This document shows positions 33,328-45,892 of a stretch of DNA of 64,000 nucleotides, in pieces; position 1 is the first letter of the stretch; every line of letters begins with the position of its first letter. Source of the stretch: Dermatobacter hominis. Its GTDB lineage: Bacteria; Actinomycetota; Acidimicrobiia; Acidimicrobiales; Microtrichaceae. The position numbers and the translations under genes are program-made. The stretch is from positions 1,302,001 through 1,366,000 of the forward strand of contig NZ_CP085840.1 in NCBI RefSeq assembly GCF_020715685.1, given 5' to 3'. The notes under the pieces are model-generated. The model made no database searches, had not been told where the DNA came from, and saw nothing but the letters and a program-made list of their open reading frames with translations.

Positions 33328-35556
33328 TCAACTGCGGGTGAAGATCCGCACGGGCGATCCGCGGGGGTGGGTCTCGCCCGCGGGCGGGTCAGTCGCCAGC
33401 ACCACGCCCGACGGCGAGCCCTCGATGCCCGAGACGCCGAAGCCGGCGGCCTGCAGCGCGGCGGCAGCAGCGGTGCCGGTCATGCCCGTCACCGCCGGGA
33501 CCACGATCGGGGCCGGACCCTTCGACACGACCAGCGGGACCGCGGTGTCGCGCCCCACGCTCGTGCCCGGCGGCGTGCCGGCGGAGATGACGATCCCCGC
33601 GGGCACGGCCTCGTCGAAGGTCTCCTGCACGTCGGCCGACAGCTGGACCGCGGCGAGCTTGGCCCGTGCGTCGCCGACGGCGATGCCGGTCAGGCCGTCG
33701 GGCACGGTCCGCGGCGCCGGACCGCTCGACACGACGAGCGCGAGCTCGGTCCCCTTGGGCACGGTGCCGTCCGCGGCGGGGGCCTCCTGGCCCGGTGCAG
33801 GGCCGGCGGAGATCACGGCACCGGCGGGCACGGTCTCGTCGTTCCGGGTGGTCGCGGGTCCGGCCACCAGGCCGGCCGCCTCGATCTCGGACCGGGCCTG
33901 CGCCTCGGGGTGGCCCTCGACGGCCGGCACCCCGACGAGCGACGGACCGAGCGACACGGTGACCGCGAGCGTCTCGCCCTCGGCGAGGCCGGTGCCGGCG
34001 CCGGGCGACTGCTCGACGACCTGGCCGGGCCGCGTGTCGTCGACGCGCACCACCGTGTCGTCGTCGAGCCGCCAGCCGTTGTCCTGGGCGACCGCACGGA
34101 CCTCGCCGACGTCCTTGCCGACCAGGTCGGGCACGTCGTGGACGGGCACGCGGATGAGGAACCACCAGGCCGCGACACCGCCGAGCGCCGCCAGCACCGC
34201 GAGCGCCAGCAGGAGGCGCCTCGGCCAGCGGCGCCGCCGCGCCGTTGCGGTGGGAGCGACGGGATCCGCCGACGTGCCCGCGCCGTCCGGGTCCTCGGTC
34301 GCCGCCGCGGGCACGAACGGCTCGACGCGCCCGAACGACGCCGGCCGCGACGCGGCCAACAGGTGGTGCTCCTCGGCGACCACGATCGGGGTGCGCTCGA
34401 GCACGATCGGCTCGTCGGCCGGGGCCGTCGAGGCCACGTCCGTCCCGGCGGGCCCCGCGGGGTCGGCGTCGGCGTCGCCCCTCGGGCCCGCCGGTTCGGT
34501 CGGGTCGGTCGGTTCGGTCGGGTCGGTCGAGGCGCCGTCGGGGCCAGCGGCCGAGCCGTCGTCCGGGCCGTCGTCGGTCTCGGCGACGTCGTCGTCGTGG
34601 TCGCTGAGCACCGCCACCGCGCCGAGCCCGCCGATCCCCTCGACGAACCGGAGCTCCGCCGTGATCTCGGCCTCGTCGAGCGTCGCCACGAGCGGCAGCG
34701 GGTCCGGGCGGGGCATCGACTCGGCCGCGGCCATCAACGAGATCTCGAGCTCGTCGGCGTCGGGCCGCTCCTCGGGGTCGAGCCGCCCGGCGCGCTCGAT
34801 CGTCCTGCGCAGACCGCCCAGCTCGTCAGGGACGGGCAGGTCCGACTGCGTCCGCAGCGCCAGGGTGCCGGTCGTCGTGTCGGCGGCGAAGGGCACCTGA
34901 CCGGTCGCGCACTCGACCATCACGAGGGCGAGGCTGTAGACGTCGGAGCGGCCGTCGAGCCGCCGCCCCTGCGCCTGCTCCGGCGATGCGTAGCGGGCGG
35001 TGCCGAGCATGGTGCCGGTGGGCTCGGTCCATGCCGCCTCGGCCAGCGCGCGGGCGAGGCCGAAGTCGGCCAGCCGCAGGCGGCCCCCGGTGTCGAACAG
35101 CAGGTTGCCGGGCTTCACGTCCCGGTGGATCAGGCCACGGCGGTGGGCGTGGCCGAGCGCCCGGGCCGTGTCGAGGCCGACGATCAGCGCCTGGCTCGGG
35201 CTCAGCGGGCGACCCCGGTCGAGGATCCGGCGCAGGCTGCCCCCGCCCAGGTACTCGGTCACGAGGAAGGGGACGACGCCCTCGTCGGTCTCGTCCTCGC
35301 CCCAGTCGTAGACCGCCACGATGTTTGGGTGGCTGAGCGCACCGGCGGCGCGGGCCTCGGCCCGGAACCGGCGGAGGAACGCGTCGTCCGCGGCGAGCGC
35401 GGCGTGGAGCAGCTTGACCGCGACCCGGCGGCGCAGCTGGGTGTCGACCGCCAGGAAGACGCGCGACGACGTCCCGATCCCGATCGGCGCCACCAGGCGG
35501 TACCGCCCGCCCAGCTCGCGCCCGATCTCCGCGCTGCTGAGGTGGGAGGTCGACAC
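33328..35556 (-). CDS. PknB-type Ser/Thr protein kinase with PASTA repeats
   Basis: 742 residues. Kinase domain 20-275: glycine loop GIGTSS, K48 in VAVKLL, HRDVKPGN at 144-151, DFG at 164-166 and SPE of the activation segment. An acidic Thr/Pro-rich juxtamembrane linker of about 140 residues contains a TDPTEPTDPTEP repeat. A transmembrane helix lies near 425, followed outside by four PASTA repeats (about 445-742), each with the PGT/GPA-type turns. Such kinases sense muropeptides or lipid II and control growth and division. It is not next to FtsW/PBP genes as pknB usually is, so a second PASTA kinase elsewhere is likely. GTG 35556 has TACCAT 9 bases upstream. Confidence 0.95.
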   Translation of the reverse strand: MSTSHLSSAEIGRELGGRYRLVAPIGIGTSSRVFLAVDTQLRRRVAVKLLHAALAADDAFLRRFRAEARAAGALSHPNIVAVYDWGEDETDEGVVPFLVTEYLGGGSLRRILDRGRPLSPSQALIVGLDTARALGHAHRRGLIHRDVKPGNLLFDTGGRLRLADFGLARALAEAAWTEPTGTMLGTARYASPEQAQGRRLDGRSDVYSLALVMVECATGQVPFAADTTTGTLALRTQSDLPVPDELGGLRRTIERAGRLDPEERPDADELEISLMAAAESMPRPDPLPLVATLDEAEITAELRFVEGIGGLGAVAVLSDHDDDVAETDDGPDDGSAAGPDGASTDPTEPTDPTEPAGPRGDADADPAGPAGTDVASTAPADEPIVLERTPIVVAEEHHLLAASRPASFGRVEPFVPAAATEDPDGAGTSADPVAPTATARRRRWPRRLLLALAVLAALGGVAAWWFLIRVPVHDVPDLVGKDVGEVRAVAQDNGWRLDDDTVVRVDDTRPGQVVEQSPGAGTGLAEGETLAVTVSLGPSLVGVPAVEGHPEAQARSEIEAAGLVAGPATTRNDETVPAGAVISAGPAPGQEAPAADGTVPKGTELALVVSSGPAPRTVPDGLTGIAVGDARAKLAAVQLSADVQETFDEAVPAGIVISAGTPPGTSVGRDTAVPLVVSKGPAPIVVPAVTGMTGTAAAAALQAAGFGVSGIEGSPSGVVLATDPPAGETHPRGSPVRIFTRS

Positions 35557-35652
35557 GACCTCTGGATGGTACCGCCGGGCGCGCGCCGGCCCGGGGAGCC
35601 TCCTCAGCCCCGCTGTGGGCGCACGGGCACGACCGAGTAGAACGGACGGACG

Positions 35653-36138
35653 ATGACCGACGAGCAGCTCGCCCTCTCGACCGGCGACGGACCCGCGCCG
35701 CGGCGCACCCGCCGGGAGCTCCCCGACCGCTGGGCGTACACGATCATGGCCCTGCTCGTGGTCGGCGCCCTGGCCGGCATCGTCGTCGCGGTCATGGTCG
35801 CCAGCACCGGCGGCGACCGCACCTCGGAGACGCTCCCCGAGTACGTCGACCGGCTGGTGCCGGCGTCGGGCAGCGAGATCCTGAGCCAGGCGACGATCGG
35901 GATCGACGTCGCCGCCGGCTACGACGCCTACCTGATCGTGGACGGCAAGGAGATCAAGACCGCGGCCGACGGCCTGGTCAAGCAGCTCGGCACGGGGCTG
36001 GTGCAGTTCACGCCGGGCGACGGCCGGCCGGTCACGGCGCTGCCCAGCGGCCGCAACTGCGTCACCGCCATGGTGTGGGAGGCGGTCGACGGGGAGCGGA
36101 CAGCCAAGCCCACCAACTGGTGCTTCGACGTCACCTGA
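35653..36138 (+). CDS. Single-pass membrane protein, unknown
   Basis: 161 residues: a cytoplasmic start with a basic patch (PRRTRRELPDRW), a transmembrane helix (about 29-50) and an external domain of 110 residues with two cysteines (SGRNCVTAM, NWCFDV at the end). No family is recognised. The protein is divergent from the PASTA kinase with 96 bases between starts and could be controlled with it. Confidence 0.75.
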   Translation: MTDEQLALSTGDGPAPRRTRRELPDRWAYTIMALLVVGALAGIVVAVMVASTGGDRTSETLPEYVDRLVPASGSEILSQATIGIDVAAGYDAYLIVDGKEIKTAADGLVKQLGTGLVQFTPGDGRPVTALPSGRNCVTAMVWEAVDGERTAKPTNWCFDVT

Positions 36139-36171
36139 CGCAGCCGGCCGCTCGGCGGGCCCCGCAGGGCG

Positions 36172-36813
36172 CTAGCGGCCGACGATGTCGCGCAGCTGGG
36201 CGAGCGCGGCGGGCACGTCGCTGCGGTGCGGGCCGATCAGCACGGCCTGCATGCCCACGGCCCGGGCGCCCTCGACGTTGCCGGCCGCGTCGTCGATGAA
36301 CACGGCATCCGCCGCGTCGACGCCGAGCCGCGACAGCGACAGCTCGTAGATGCGGGCGTCGGGCTTGCGCAGCCCGACCGCGGAGGAGTCGACGACGTCG
36401 TCGAACAGCTCGTCGAGCGGGAGCAGCGGCCGCCAGAACGTCTCGAACTCCTTGGCGTTGTTCGTGAGGAGGCCGGTCGTGAGGCCGGCGTCCCGCAGGC
36501 TGCGGCAGTAGTCGACGACGTCGTGGCGGATCTCGCTGCCCGACAACTCGGCCAGGAGCACGAACGGGTCGACCTCGGGGCCGCCGTCGGCGACCGACGC
36601 GGCGACGATCTCGTCGCGTGCCTCGACGACCGAGATCTCGCCCCGCTCGAGGCGGTGCCACGGGTGGTCCGTGTCCTGGTCGTAGGGGCCGAACACGACG
36701 TCGAGCAGGTGCTGCGGGTCCAGGTCCCGCTGCTCGGCCGCCGCGACGAGCGCGTCGAACGGCGAGTCGATGAACACGCCGCCGAAGTCGAAGATCACCG
36801 CTCGGGTGCTCAC
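36172..36813 (-). CDS. HAD-superfamily hydrolase (subfamily IA)
   Basis: 213 residues. Motif I is VIFDFGGVFID, with Gly in place of the second Asp, as in the haloacid-dehalogenase/epoxide-hydrolase N-terminal branch; motif II LLTNN, motif III K in GLRKPDARIY, and motif IV VFIDDAAGN are complete. A phosphatase or dehalogenase of small metabolites; the substrate cannot be read from sequence. GTG 36813 follows AGGGGGAC by about 7 bases. Just upstream of it on the same strand lies ligA's 3' end (31 bases), so they may be cotranscribed. Confidence 0.9.
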   Translation of the reverse strand: MSTRAVIFDFGGVFIDSPFDALVAAAEQRDLDPQHLLDVVFGPYDQDTDHPWHRLERGEISVVEARDEIVAASVADGGPEVDPFVLLAELSGSEIRHDVVDYCRSLRDAGLTTGLLTNNAKEFETFWRPLLPLDELFDDVVDSSAVGLRKPDARIYELSLSRLGVDAADAVFIDDAAGNVEGARAVGMQAVLIGPHRSDVPAALAQLRDIVGR

Positions 36814-36844
36814 CCCATGTCCCCCTTGGTCGTCGTCCCCGCGG

Positions 36845-41050
<4,206 letters not shown>

Positions 41051-41083
41051 CGGCGCGACCGGACGGGTTCGACCTCGGCCCGC

Positions 41084-42163
41084 TCAGCGGGCCAGGCCGC
41101 CGGCGAGGACGGTGGCGTCGTCGCCGTCGTGGTCGTAGAGGACGACGGACTGGCCGGGGGCCACGCGCCGCCTCGGCTCGTGCCACCGCAGCGCCACCGT
41201 GCCGCCGCCCGCCGCGGACACCGTCGCGGCGTCGACCGAGCCGTGCGCCGAGCACTGCACGGCGACGTCGGTGCCGACGAGGTGCTCCGTCGCCACGTCG
41301 GGCGCCCACCGCACGCCGTCGACGCGCAGGTCGTCGGTGCGCAGGTGCTCGGGGGGCCCGACGGTCACGGTGGCAGCCGCCACGTCGACGTCGAGCACGA
41401 ACCGGCGATCGGCGCCGCCGGCGAGCCCGAGGCCCTTGCGCTGTCCGATCGTCACCAGCTCCACCGCGTCGGTGCGGCCGACGGACCGCCCGGCCTCGTC
41501 GACGACGTCGGCCGGGTGCAGGTCGATGCGCTCCTCGAGGAAGGCGCGCCGGCCGTCGGCGCGCGTGATGAAGCAGACGTCCTGGCTGTCGGGCTTGGCC
41601 GCGGTGCGGAGCCCGAGCCGGGCGGCCTCGGCCCGCACGTCGGCCTTGCTCGAGTCGCCGATCGGGAGCAGCACCCGAGCCAGGTCGGCGTCGACGATCG
41701 GGTGCAGCACGTAGGACTGGTCCTTGGTCCGGTCCGCGCCCCGGCCGATGCGGCGGCGCGACCGCCCGCCCTCGTCGACCACGTCGGCGATCCGGGCGTG
41801 GTGGCCGGTGGCGACGGCGTCGAACCCCAAGACCTCGGCGCGTCGGAGCAGCACGTCGAACTTGAGGTGCCGGTTGCACTCGACGCACGGGTTCGGCGTG
41901 CGACCGGCGGCATGGTCGGCGACGTACGGGTCGACGACGTGGCGCTCGAACTCGGACGAGAAGTCGAAGACGTGGTGGTCGACGCCGAGCTGGGCGGCGG
42001 CGCGTCGGGCGTCGGCGACCTCGGTGGCCGAGCAGCACCCCGTGTCGGACGGACCGCCCCACAGGCGCATGGTCACGCCGACGACGTCGTGGCCGGCGTC
42101 GCGCAGCCGCGCCGCCGCCACCGACGAGTCGACGCCGCCCGACATGGCGACGAGCACGCGCAC
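41084..42163 (-). CDS. mnmA: tRNA 2-thiouridylase
   Basis: 359 residues. Thiolates U34 of tRNA(Lys), tRNA(Glu) and tRNA(Gln). The ATP loop is SGGVDSS (8-14); C96 in NPCVECN is the nucleophile position and C197 in DSQDVCFI the persulfide carrier; HHARI and KDQSYVLHPI bind tRNA and ATP. GTG 42163 begins one base after the iscS stop, so sulfur donor and acceptor genes are cotranscribed. Confidence 0.97.
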   Translation of the reverse strand: MRVLVAMSGGVDSSVAAARLRDAGHDVVGVTMRLWGGPSDTGCCSATEVADARRAAAQLGVDHHVFDFSSEFERHVVDPYVADHAAGRTPNPCVECNRHLKFDVLLRRAEVLGFDAVATGHHARIADVVDEGGRSRRRIGRGADRTKDQSYVLHPIVDADLARVLLPIGDSSKADVRAEAARLGLRTAAKPDSQDVCFITRADGRRAFLEERIDLHPADVVDEAGRSVGRTDAVELVTIGQRKGLGLAGGADRRFVLDVDVAAATVTVGPPEHLRTDDLRVDGVRWAPDVATEHLVGTDVAVQCSAHGSVDAATVSAAGGGTVALRWHEPRRRVAPGQSVVLYDHDGDDATVLAGGLAR

Positions 42164-42164
42164 G

Positions 42165-43379
42165 TCAGCGTCCCCCCGCCGCCGTGCCGGCCGCGGTCGG
42201 CGACGCGGCCCTGAGGTGCGCGACCGCCTCGGTCACCACCGACAGGGCGTGGTCCGCCTGGGCGGCCGTGGCGTCGTGGCCGAGCGACAGCCGCAGGGCC
42301 CCGCGTCGGCGGTCGTCGAGGGTGACGCCGGGGAGCGCCGCGAGGACGTGGGACGGTCGCGCCGCGCCCGACGCGCAGGCCGACGACGCCGAGGCCCGCA
42401 CCCCGGCCCGGTCGAGGAGGAACAGGAGCGGCTCGCTGTCGACGTCGTCGATCAGGAGGTGCAGCGTCCCCGGGAGCAGGTGGTCGACCTCGGGCCGCCC
42501 CGCCGGGCCCCTCGCCGCCGCGGTCCAGGTCACGCCGTCGATCGCGCACAGGCCGGCCGCCAGCCGGTCCCGCAGCGCCCGGACCCGCTCGGACGTCGCG
42601 GCCCGGTCGCGGGCGACGGCGTCGAGCGCCGCTGCCATGCCGACCACCCCGGCCACGTTCGTCGTCCCCGAGCGCCGGTCCCACTCCTGGCCGCCCCCGT
42701 GCAGCAGCGGCCGGATCGCCACGCCGCGCCGGACGACGAGCGCGCCCACGCCCTTCGGACCGCCGAACTTGTGGGCCGAGACGGACACGAGGCCGGCCGG
42801 CGCCGCGATGCGCGCCAGGTCCAGCCACGGCGCGGCCTGGACGGCGTCGGTGTGCAGGGCGGCGAGCGGAGCGTGGGCGGCCACGACGTCGGCCATCGCG
42901 TGGAGGTCGTTGACCGCGCCGACCTCGTTGTTCGCCGCCATGACCGACACGAGCTCGACGGCGCGGTCGTCCTCGGTCCCCCGGAGCTCGTCGGCCAGGG
43001 CGTCCAGGTCGACCCGCCCGGTCGCGTCGACCGCGACGGTCGATCCGCCGATCGCCCGCACCGACCCCAGCACCGCTGGGTGCTCGACGGCCGAGCAGAC
43101 CACGCGCCCGGACCGGACCGGCACGCCGCCGGTGACGGCGTGGGCGTCGGACTCGGTGCCGCCCGAGGTGAGCACGACCTCGTCGGGCGCGCAGCCGAGG
43201 AGGTCCGCCAAACGCTCCCGCGCCTCGTCGACGGCCCGCACCGCGTCGCGACCCAGCGCGTGGGCCGAGCTCGGATTGCCGTAGCGGTCGGACAGGAACG
43301 GCTCCATCGCCGCTCGGGCCTCGGGTCGCAGGGGCGAGGTGGCGGCCCGGTCGAGGTCCCGCGACGAGCGGCGCGCCAC
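42165..43379 (-). CDS. iscS: Cysteine desulfurase
   Basis: 404 residues, PLP enzyme that takes sulfur from cysteine. LDRAATSPLRPEA is the usual N-terminus; H100 stacks on PLP, K204 in SAHKFGGPKG binds it, and C335 in SSACASGAARPSHVL is the persulfide residue on a loop with the short spacing of the IscS/NifS group. Directly upstream of mnmA, to which it should supply sulfur. GTG 43379 matches the family start; TAGCCT at about 43404-43409 would give a short leader of some 20 bases. Confidence 0.95.
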   Translation of the reverse strand: MARRSSRDLDRAATSPLRPEARAAMEPFLSDRYGNPSSAHALGRDAVRAVDEARERLADLLGCAPDEVVLTSGGTESDAHAVTGGVPVRSGRVVCSAVEHPAVLGSVRAIGGSTVAVDATGRVDLDALADELRGTEDDRAVELVSVMAANNEVGAVNDLHAMADVVAAHAPLAALHTDAVQAAPWLDLARIAAPAGLVSVSAHKFGGPKGVGALVVRRGVAIRPLLHGGGQEWDRRSGTTNVAGVVGMAAALDAVARDRAATSERVRALRDRLAAGLCAIDGVTWTAAARGPAGRPEVDHLLPGTLHLLIDDVDSEPLLFLLDRAGVRASASSACASGAARPSHVLAALPGVTLDDRRRGALRLSLGHDATAAQADHALSVVTEAVAHLRAASPTAAGTAAGGR

Positions 43380-43437
43380 GCTCTCGATCGTCCGCGGTCG
43401 TCACGTCACGAGGCTACGCGCCCGGTCGCCCCGCCCG

Positions 43438-43515
43438 GACCTCGCCGTTCCGGGTGCGCCCACCATCGCTCTGCGACGACGGGCGCACCGAGAACAGGGG
43501 TCGAGCACCGGGGAC
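43438..43515 (+). repeat. 78-bp direct repeat, left copy, flanking the AbiEi/DUF559 gene
   Basis: Matches 44488-44565 in 75 of 78 positions (differences at 43465, 43471, 43496). Internally GGTGCGCCC and GGGCGCACC (9 bp) with an outer GTTC/GAAC can fold into a hairpin with a 19-base loop. It lies between the divergent iscS and AbiEi/DUF559 genes, so here it cannot be a simple terminator for either. Confidence 0.9.
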
Positions 43516-43560
43516 CGGTCCCCTGTGGCCTTCGGCCACCGCTCGTGCGCCAATGGCGCC

Positions 43561-44457
43561 GTGGACATCGACGGCCTGAACCAGCTCTCCGCCGCCCAGC
43601 TCGGGACCTTCACGCGCGCCCAGGCGGTAGCGCTCGGGGCCACCGACTCCGTCGTGCGCCACGCCGTCAGGACGGGCCGGTGGACCCGCGAGCTCCCTGC
43701 GGTCTACGGGTTGAGCGGACATCGGGACAGCTGGCGGCGACGGTTGTGGGCGGCGCACCTCCACGCCGGCGAGGCGCCCGTCGGCATGGACAGCGCTGGT
43801 CGCCTCCACGGGTACCCGCAGGCCCGCCGTGGCACCGTCGACCTGCTCGTCGCACCGACGCAGGTCCGGCCGCCGAACGGCGTGCGCTGGTTCCGTCGGG
43901 CGGACCTCGAGCCGGAGGACGTGGTGGTCATCCCGGGCCTGCCGCCCGTCACCACCCCGCAGCGGACGGCGATGGACCTGGCCGGCCCGATGCACATCGC
44001 CACCCTCCGACTGCTGGTCGAGCACGGGCTCGTCGAACGCCACTACCGGACCGTCGACCTGGCGATCCTGCTCGATCGCGTCCGCCGATCCGGCAAGCGG
44101 GGCGTTCGCAAGATGGCGCAGGTGCTCGACGACCTCGGACCGGGCGAGTCGCTGTCGCGCTCGGAGCTGGAGCGGCTCGGCGACGCCGTGATCGATCGCT
44201 CGTCGGTCCCTCCGGCGGTGCACGAGCACCCCCTGCCGTCGGAGCGGGGCCGGACCGGGTTCGTCGACCGCTGCTGGCCCGAGGCGGAGATGATCGTCGA
44301 GTTCGACGGACGCCGGTGGCACCACCGGTTCCAACGGGCCCTGCAGGACGCCGACCGGCGCGCGGAGGCGCAGACCCTCGGCTGGGACACGACCGTGCTG
44401 CTGTGGGAGCACTGCGAGGGCGACCCGGACCGCTCCGCCCGGATCATCGAGCTGTGA
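43561..44457 (+). CDS. AbiEi-type N-terminal domain / DUF559 endonuclease-like protein
   Basis: 298 residues. The first 70 (GTFTRAQAVALGATDSVVRH, TRELPAVYGL) are the winged helix and following part of the AbiEi antitoxin N-terminal family; the last 100 (AEMIVEFDGRRWHHRFQ, RRAEAQTLGWDTTVL) are a DUF559 domain, a Vsr-like PD-(D/E)xK nuclease fold. This fusion is found in many copies in some actinobacteria; no AbiEii toxin lies next to it. Start GTG 43561 is a choice by family length; there is no clear ribosome binding site. The gene is enclosed by near-identical 78-bp repeats. DNA processing or defence is possible but unproven. Confidence 0.82.
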   Translation: MDIDGLNQLSAAQLGTFTRAQAVALGATDSVVRHAVRTGRWTRELPAVYGLSGHRDSWRRRLWAAHLHAGEAPVGMDSAGRLHGYPQARRGTVDLLVAPTQVRPPNGVRWFRRADLEPEDVVVIPGLPPVTTPQRTAMDLAGPMHIATLRLLVEHGLVERHYRTVDLAILLDRVRRSGKRGVRKMAQVLDDLGPGESLSRSELERLGDAVIDRSSVPPAVHEHPLPSERGRTGFVDRCWPEAEMIVEFDGRRWHHRFQRALQDADRRAEAQTLGWDTTVLLWEHCEGDPDRSARIIEL

Positions 44458-44487
44458 TCTACGAGCAGCGGATGTCGCTGCGCAGCT

Positions 44488-44565
44488 GACCTCGCCGTTC
44501 CGGGTGCGCCCACCGTCGCTGTGCGACGACGGGCGCACCGAGAACGGGGGTCGAGCACCGGGGAC
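44488..44565 (+). repeat. 78-bp direct repeat, right copy
   Basis: Same orientation as the copy 1,050 bases to the left. It starts 30 bases beyond the AbiEi/DUF559 stop and ends 15 bases before the acyl-CoA dehydrogenase stop. Its hairpin is more complete than the left one: CCGTTC/GAACGG plus GGTGCGCCC/GGGCGCACC with a 2-base symmetrical mismatch. Confidence 0.9.
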
Positions 44566-44580
44566 GGGGACGGCCGAGCG

Positions 44581-45807
44581 CTAGGAGCGGGGCAGGTCCC
44601 GGAACGGGACGCCCTTGTCGGCGCGGATGTCGCCGGGGAGGCCGAGCACGCGTTCGCCGATGATGTTGCGCTGCACCTGGTCGGTGCCGCCACCGATGCG
44701 CGGCGCCCACTGCGACATGAACAGGTCCTGGAACCGGCCGCCGTACGGCGCGTCGTCGTGGACGAGCGTGCCGGCGGCGCCCTCGATCTCGAGCATGAGG
44801 TCGCCACCGGTCTCGTACCGGGACGACACCGCGAGCTTCATCACCGAGCTCTCGGGCCCGGGAGCGCGGCCGGCGGCGGCGGCGGTACGGACCCGGTAGC
44901 CGAGGTACCGCAGGATCTCGTCACGGGTGTACATGTCGGCGAGCCGCTGACGGATGACCGGGTCGGTGTCACGGCCCATGGCCCGGGCCAGCTGCGCGAG
45001 CTGGTCGAACGAGTACATGCCGCCGCCACCGATCGAGGCGCGCTCGTTGGTGAGCATCGTCATCGCCACGCCCCAGCCGTGACCGACCGGGCCGATCGTG
45101 TTGGCGACCGGCACCCGCACCTCGTCGAGGAAGACCTCGTTGAAGTGGATCGCGCCGTCGATCTGGCGCAGCGGGCGGACGTCGACGCCCGGCGACCGCA
45201 TCGGCACCGCGATCGCGGTGATCCCGCGGTGCTTGGGCACGTCGGGGTCGGTGCGGGCGAGGAGGATCCCCAGATCCGAGTAGTGGGCGCCGGACGTCCA
45301 GACCTTCTGGCCGGTGATGATCCACTCGTCGCCGTCCTCGATCGCCCGGGTCGACAGGCCCGCGAGGTCCGAACCGGCCCCGGGCTCGCTGAACAGCTGG
45401 CACCAGATGTCGTCGGCGCGGAGGATGCGCGGCAGGTACCAGGACCGCTGCTCGTCGGTCCCCCACTCGATCAGCGTCGGGCCGACCATGTCGGTCCCGA
45501 CCGAGAACATGCGCCCGGCGACGTCGTAGGCCGCCTCCTCGTTGGCGAACACGCCGGCGAGGAGCGGCGACAGGCCCCGTCCGCCGAGCTCGGCCGGCCA
45601 CGTCGGCGCGGCCCAGCCCGCCTCGGCCTTGGTCCGCTGCCAGCGTCGCGCTTCCTCGACGAGCGCCTCGTCCTCCTCCTCGGTGTGCGCGCGGTAGGTG
45701 CGCATCTCGTCGAGGGAGTCGGGGTCCAGGCGGGTGGCGTGCTCGTCGAGCCAGGCCCGGGCCTCGGCCCGCAGCGCGACCTCCTCGGCGCTGTCGTCGA
45801 AGTCCAT
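44581..45807 (-). CDS. Acyl-CoA dehydrogenase
   Basis: 408 residues of the FAD-dependent family. The middle domain has CQLFSEPGAGSDLAGLSTRA and DEWIITGQKVWTSGAHYSDLG, the flavin-binding strands, and the C-terminal helical domain ends with RIGGGTDQVQRNIIGERVLGLP. Enzymes like this oxidise acyl-CoA or steroid-side-chain CoA esters; in actinobacteria close relatives often work as heteromers, and no partner fadE gene is next to it. The usual catalytic Glu cannot be placed with certainty. ATG 45807 lies 26 bases from a palindromic site (45833-45841). Confidence 0.94.
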   Translation of the reverse strand: MDFDDSAEEVALRAEARAWLDEHATRLDPDSLDEMRTYRAHTEEEDEALVEEARRWQRTKAEAGWAAPTWPAELGGRGLSPLLAGVFANEEAAYDVAGRMFSVGTDMVGPTLIEWGTDEQRSWYLPRILRADDIWCQLFSEPGAGSDLAGLSTRAIEDGDEWIITGQKVWTSGAHYSDLGILLARTDPDVPKHRGITAIAVPMRSPGVDVRPLRQIDGAIHFNEVFLDEVRVPVANTIGPVGHGWGVAMTMLTNERASIGGGGMYSFDQLAQLARAMGRDTDPVIRQRLADMYTRDEILRYLGYRVRTAAAAGRAPGPESSVMKLAVSSRYETGGDLMLEIEGAAGTLVHDDAPYGGRFQDLFMSQWAPRIGGGTDQVQRNIIGERVLGLPGDIRADKGVPFRDLPRS

Positions 45808-45832
45808 CCCCGCGAGTGTGGTCCAGAAGTGG

Positions 45833-45841
45833 AACCGGGTT
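45833..45841 (-). promoter_or_regulatory. Candidate operator upstream of acyl-CoA dehydrogenase
   Basis: On the minus strand TAGAACCCGGTTCCA contains the inverted repeat AACC-C-GGTT, 26-34 bases before the ATG. TetR-family repressors of lipid catabolism such as KstR bind AAC-nn-GTT sites; the spacing here is three bases, not two, so the fit is loose. Position suggests a repressor site over the promoter. Confidence 0.3.
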
Positions 45842-45892
45842 CTAGTCGAGGGCGGGTGCCATCGGTCCGGCGGCGGGGCGCCGGTCGAGATC

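Noticed and set aside
32993-33331. Small minus-strand gene (112 codons) upstream of the MFS gene
   Set aside because: It reads through the large inverted repeat and overlaps the MFS start; Arg-rich with no ribosome binding site.
43438-44565. Integron attC-type sites flanking a cassette
   Set aside because: The hairpin ends (CCGTTCCGGG / GAACGGGG) do not match the GTTRRRY/RYYYAAC core sites, and there is no integrase.
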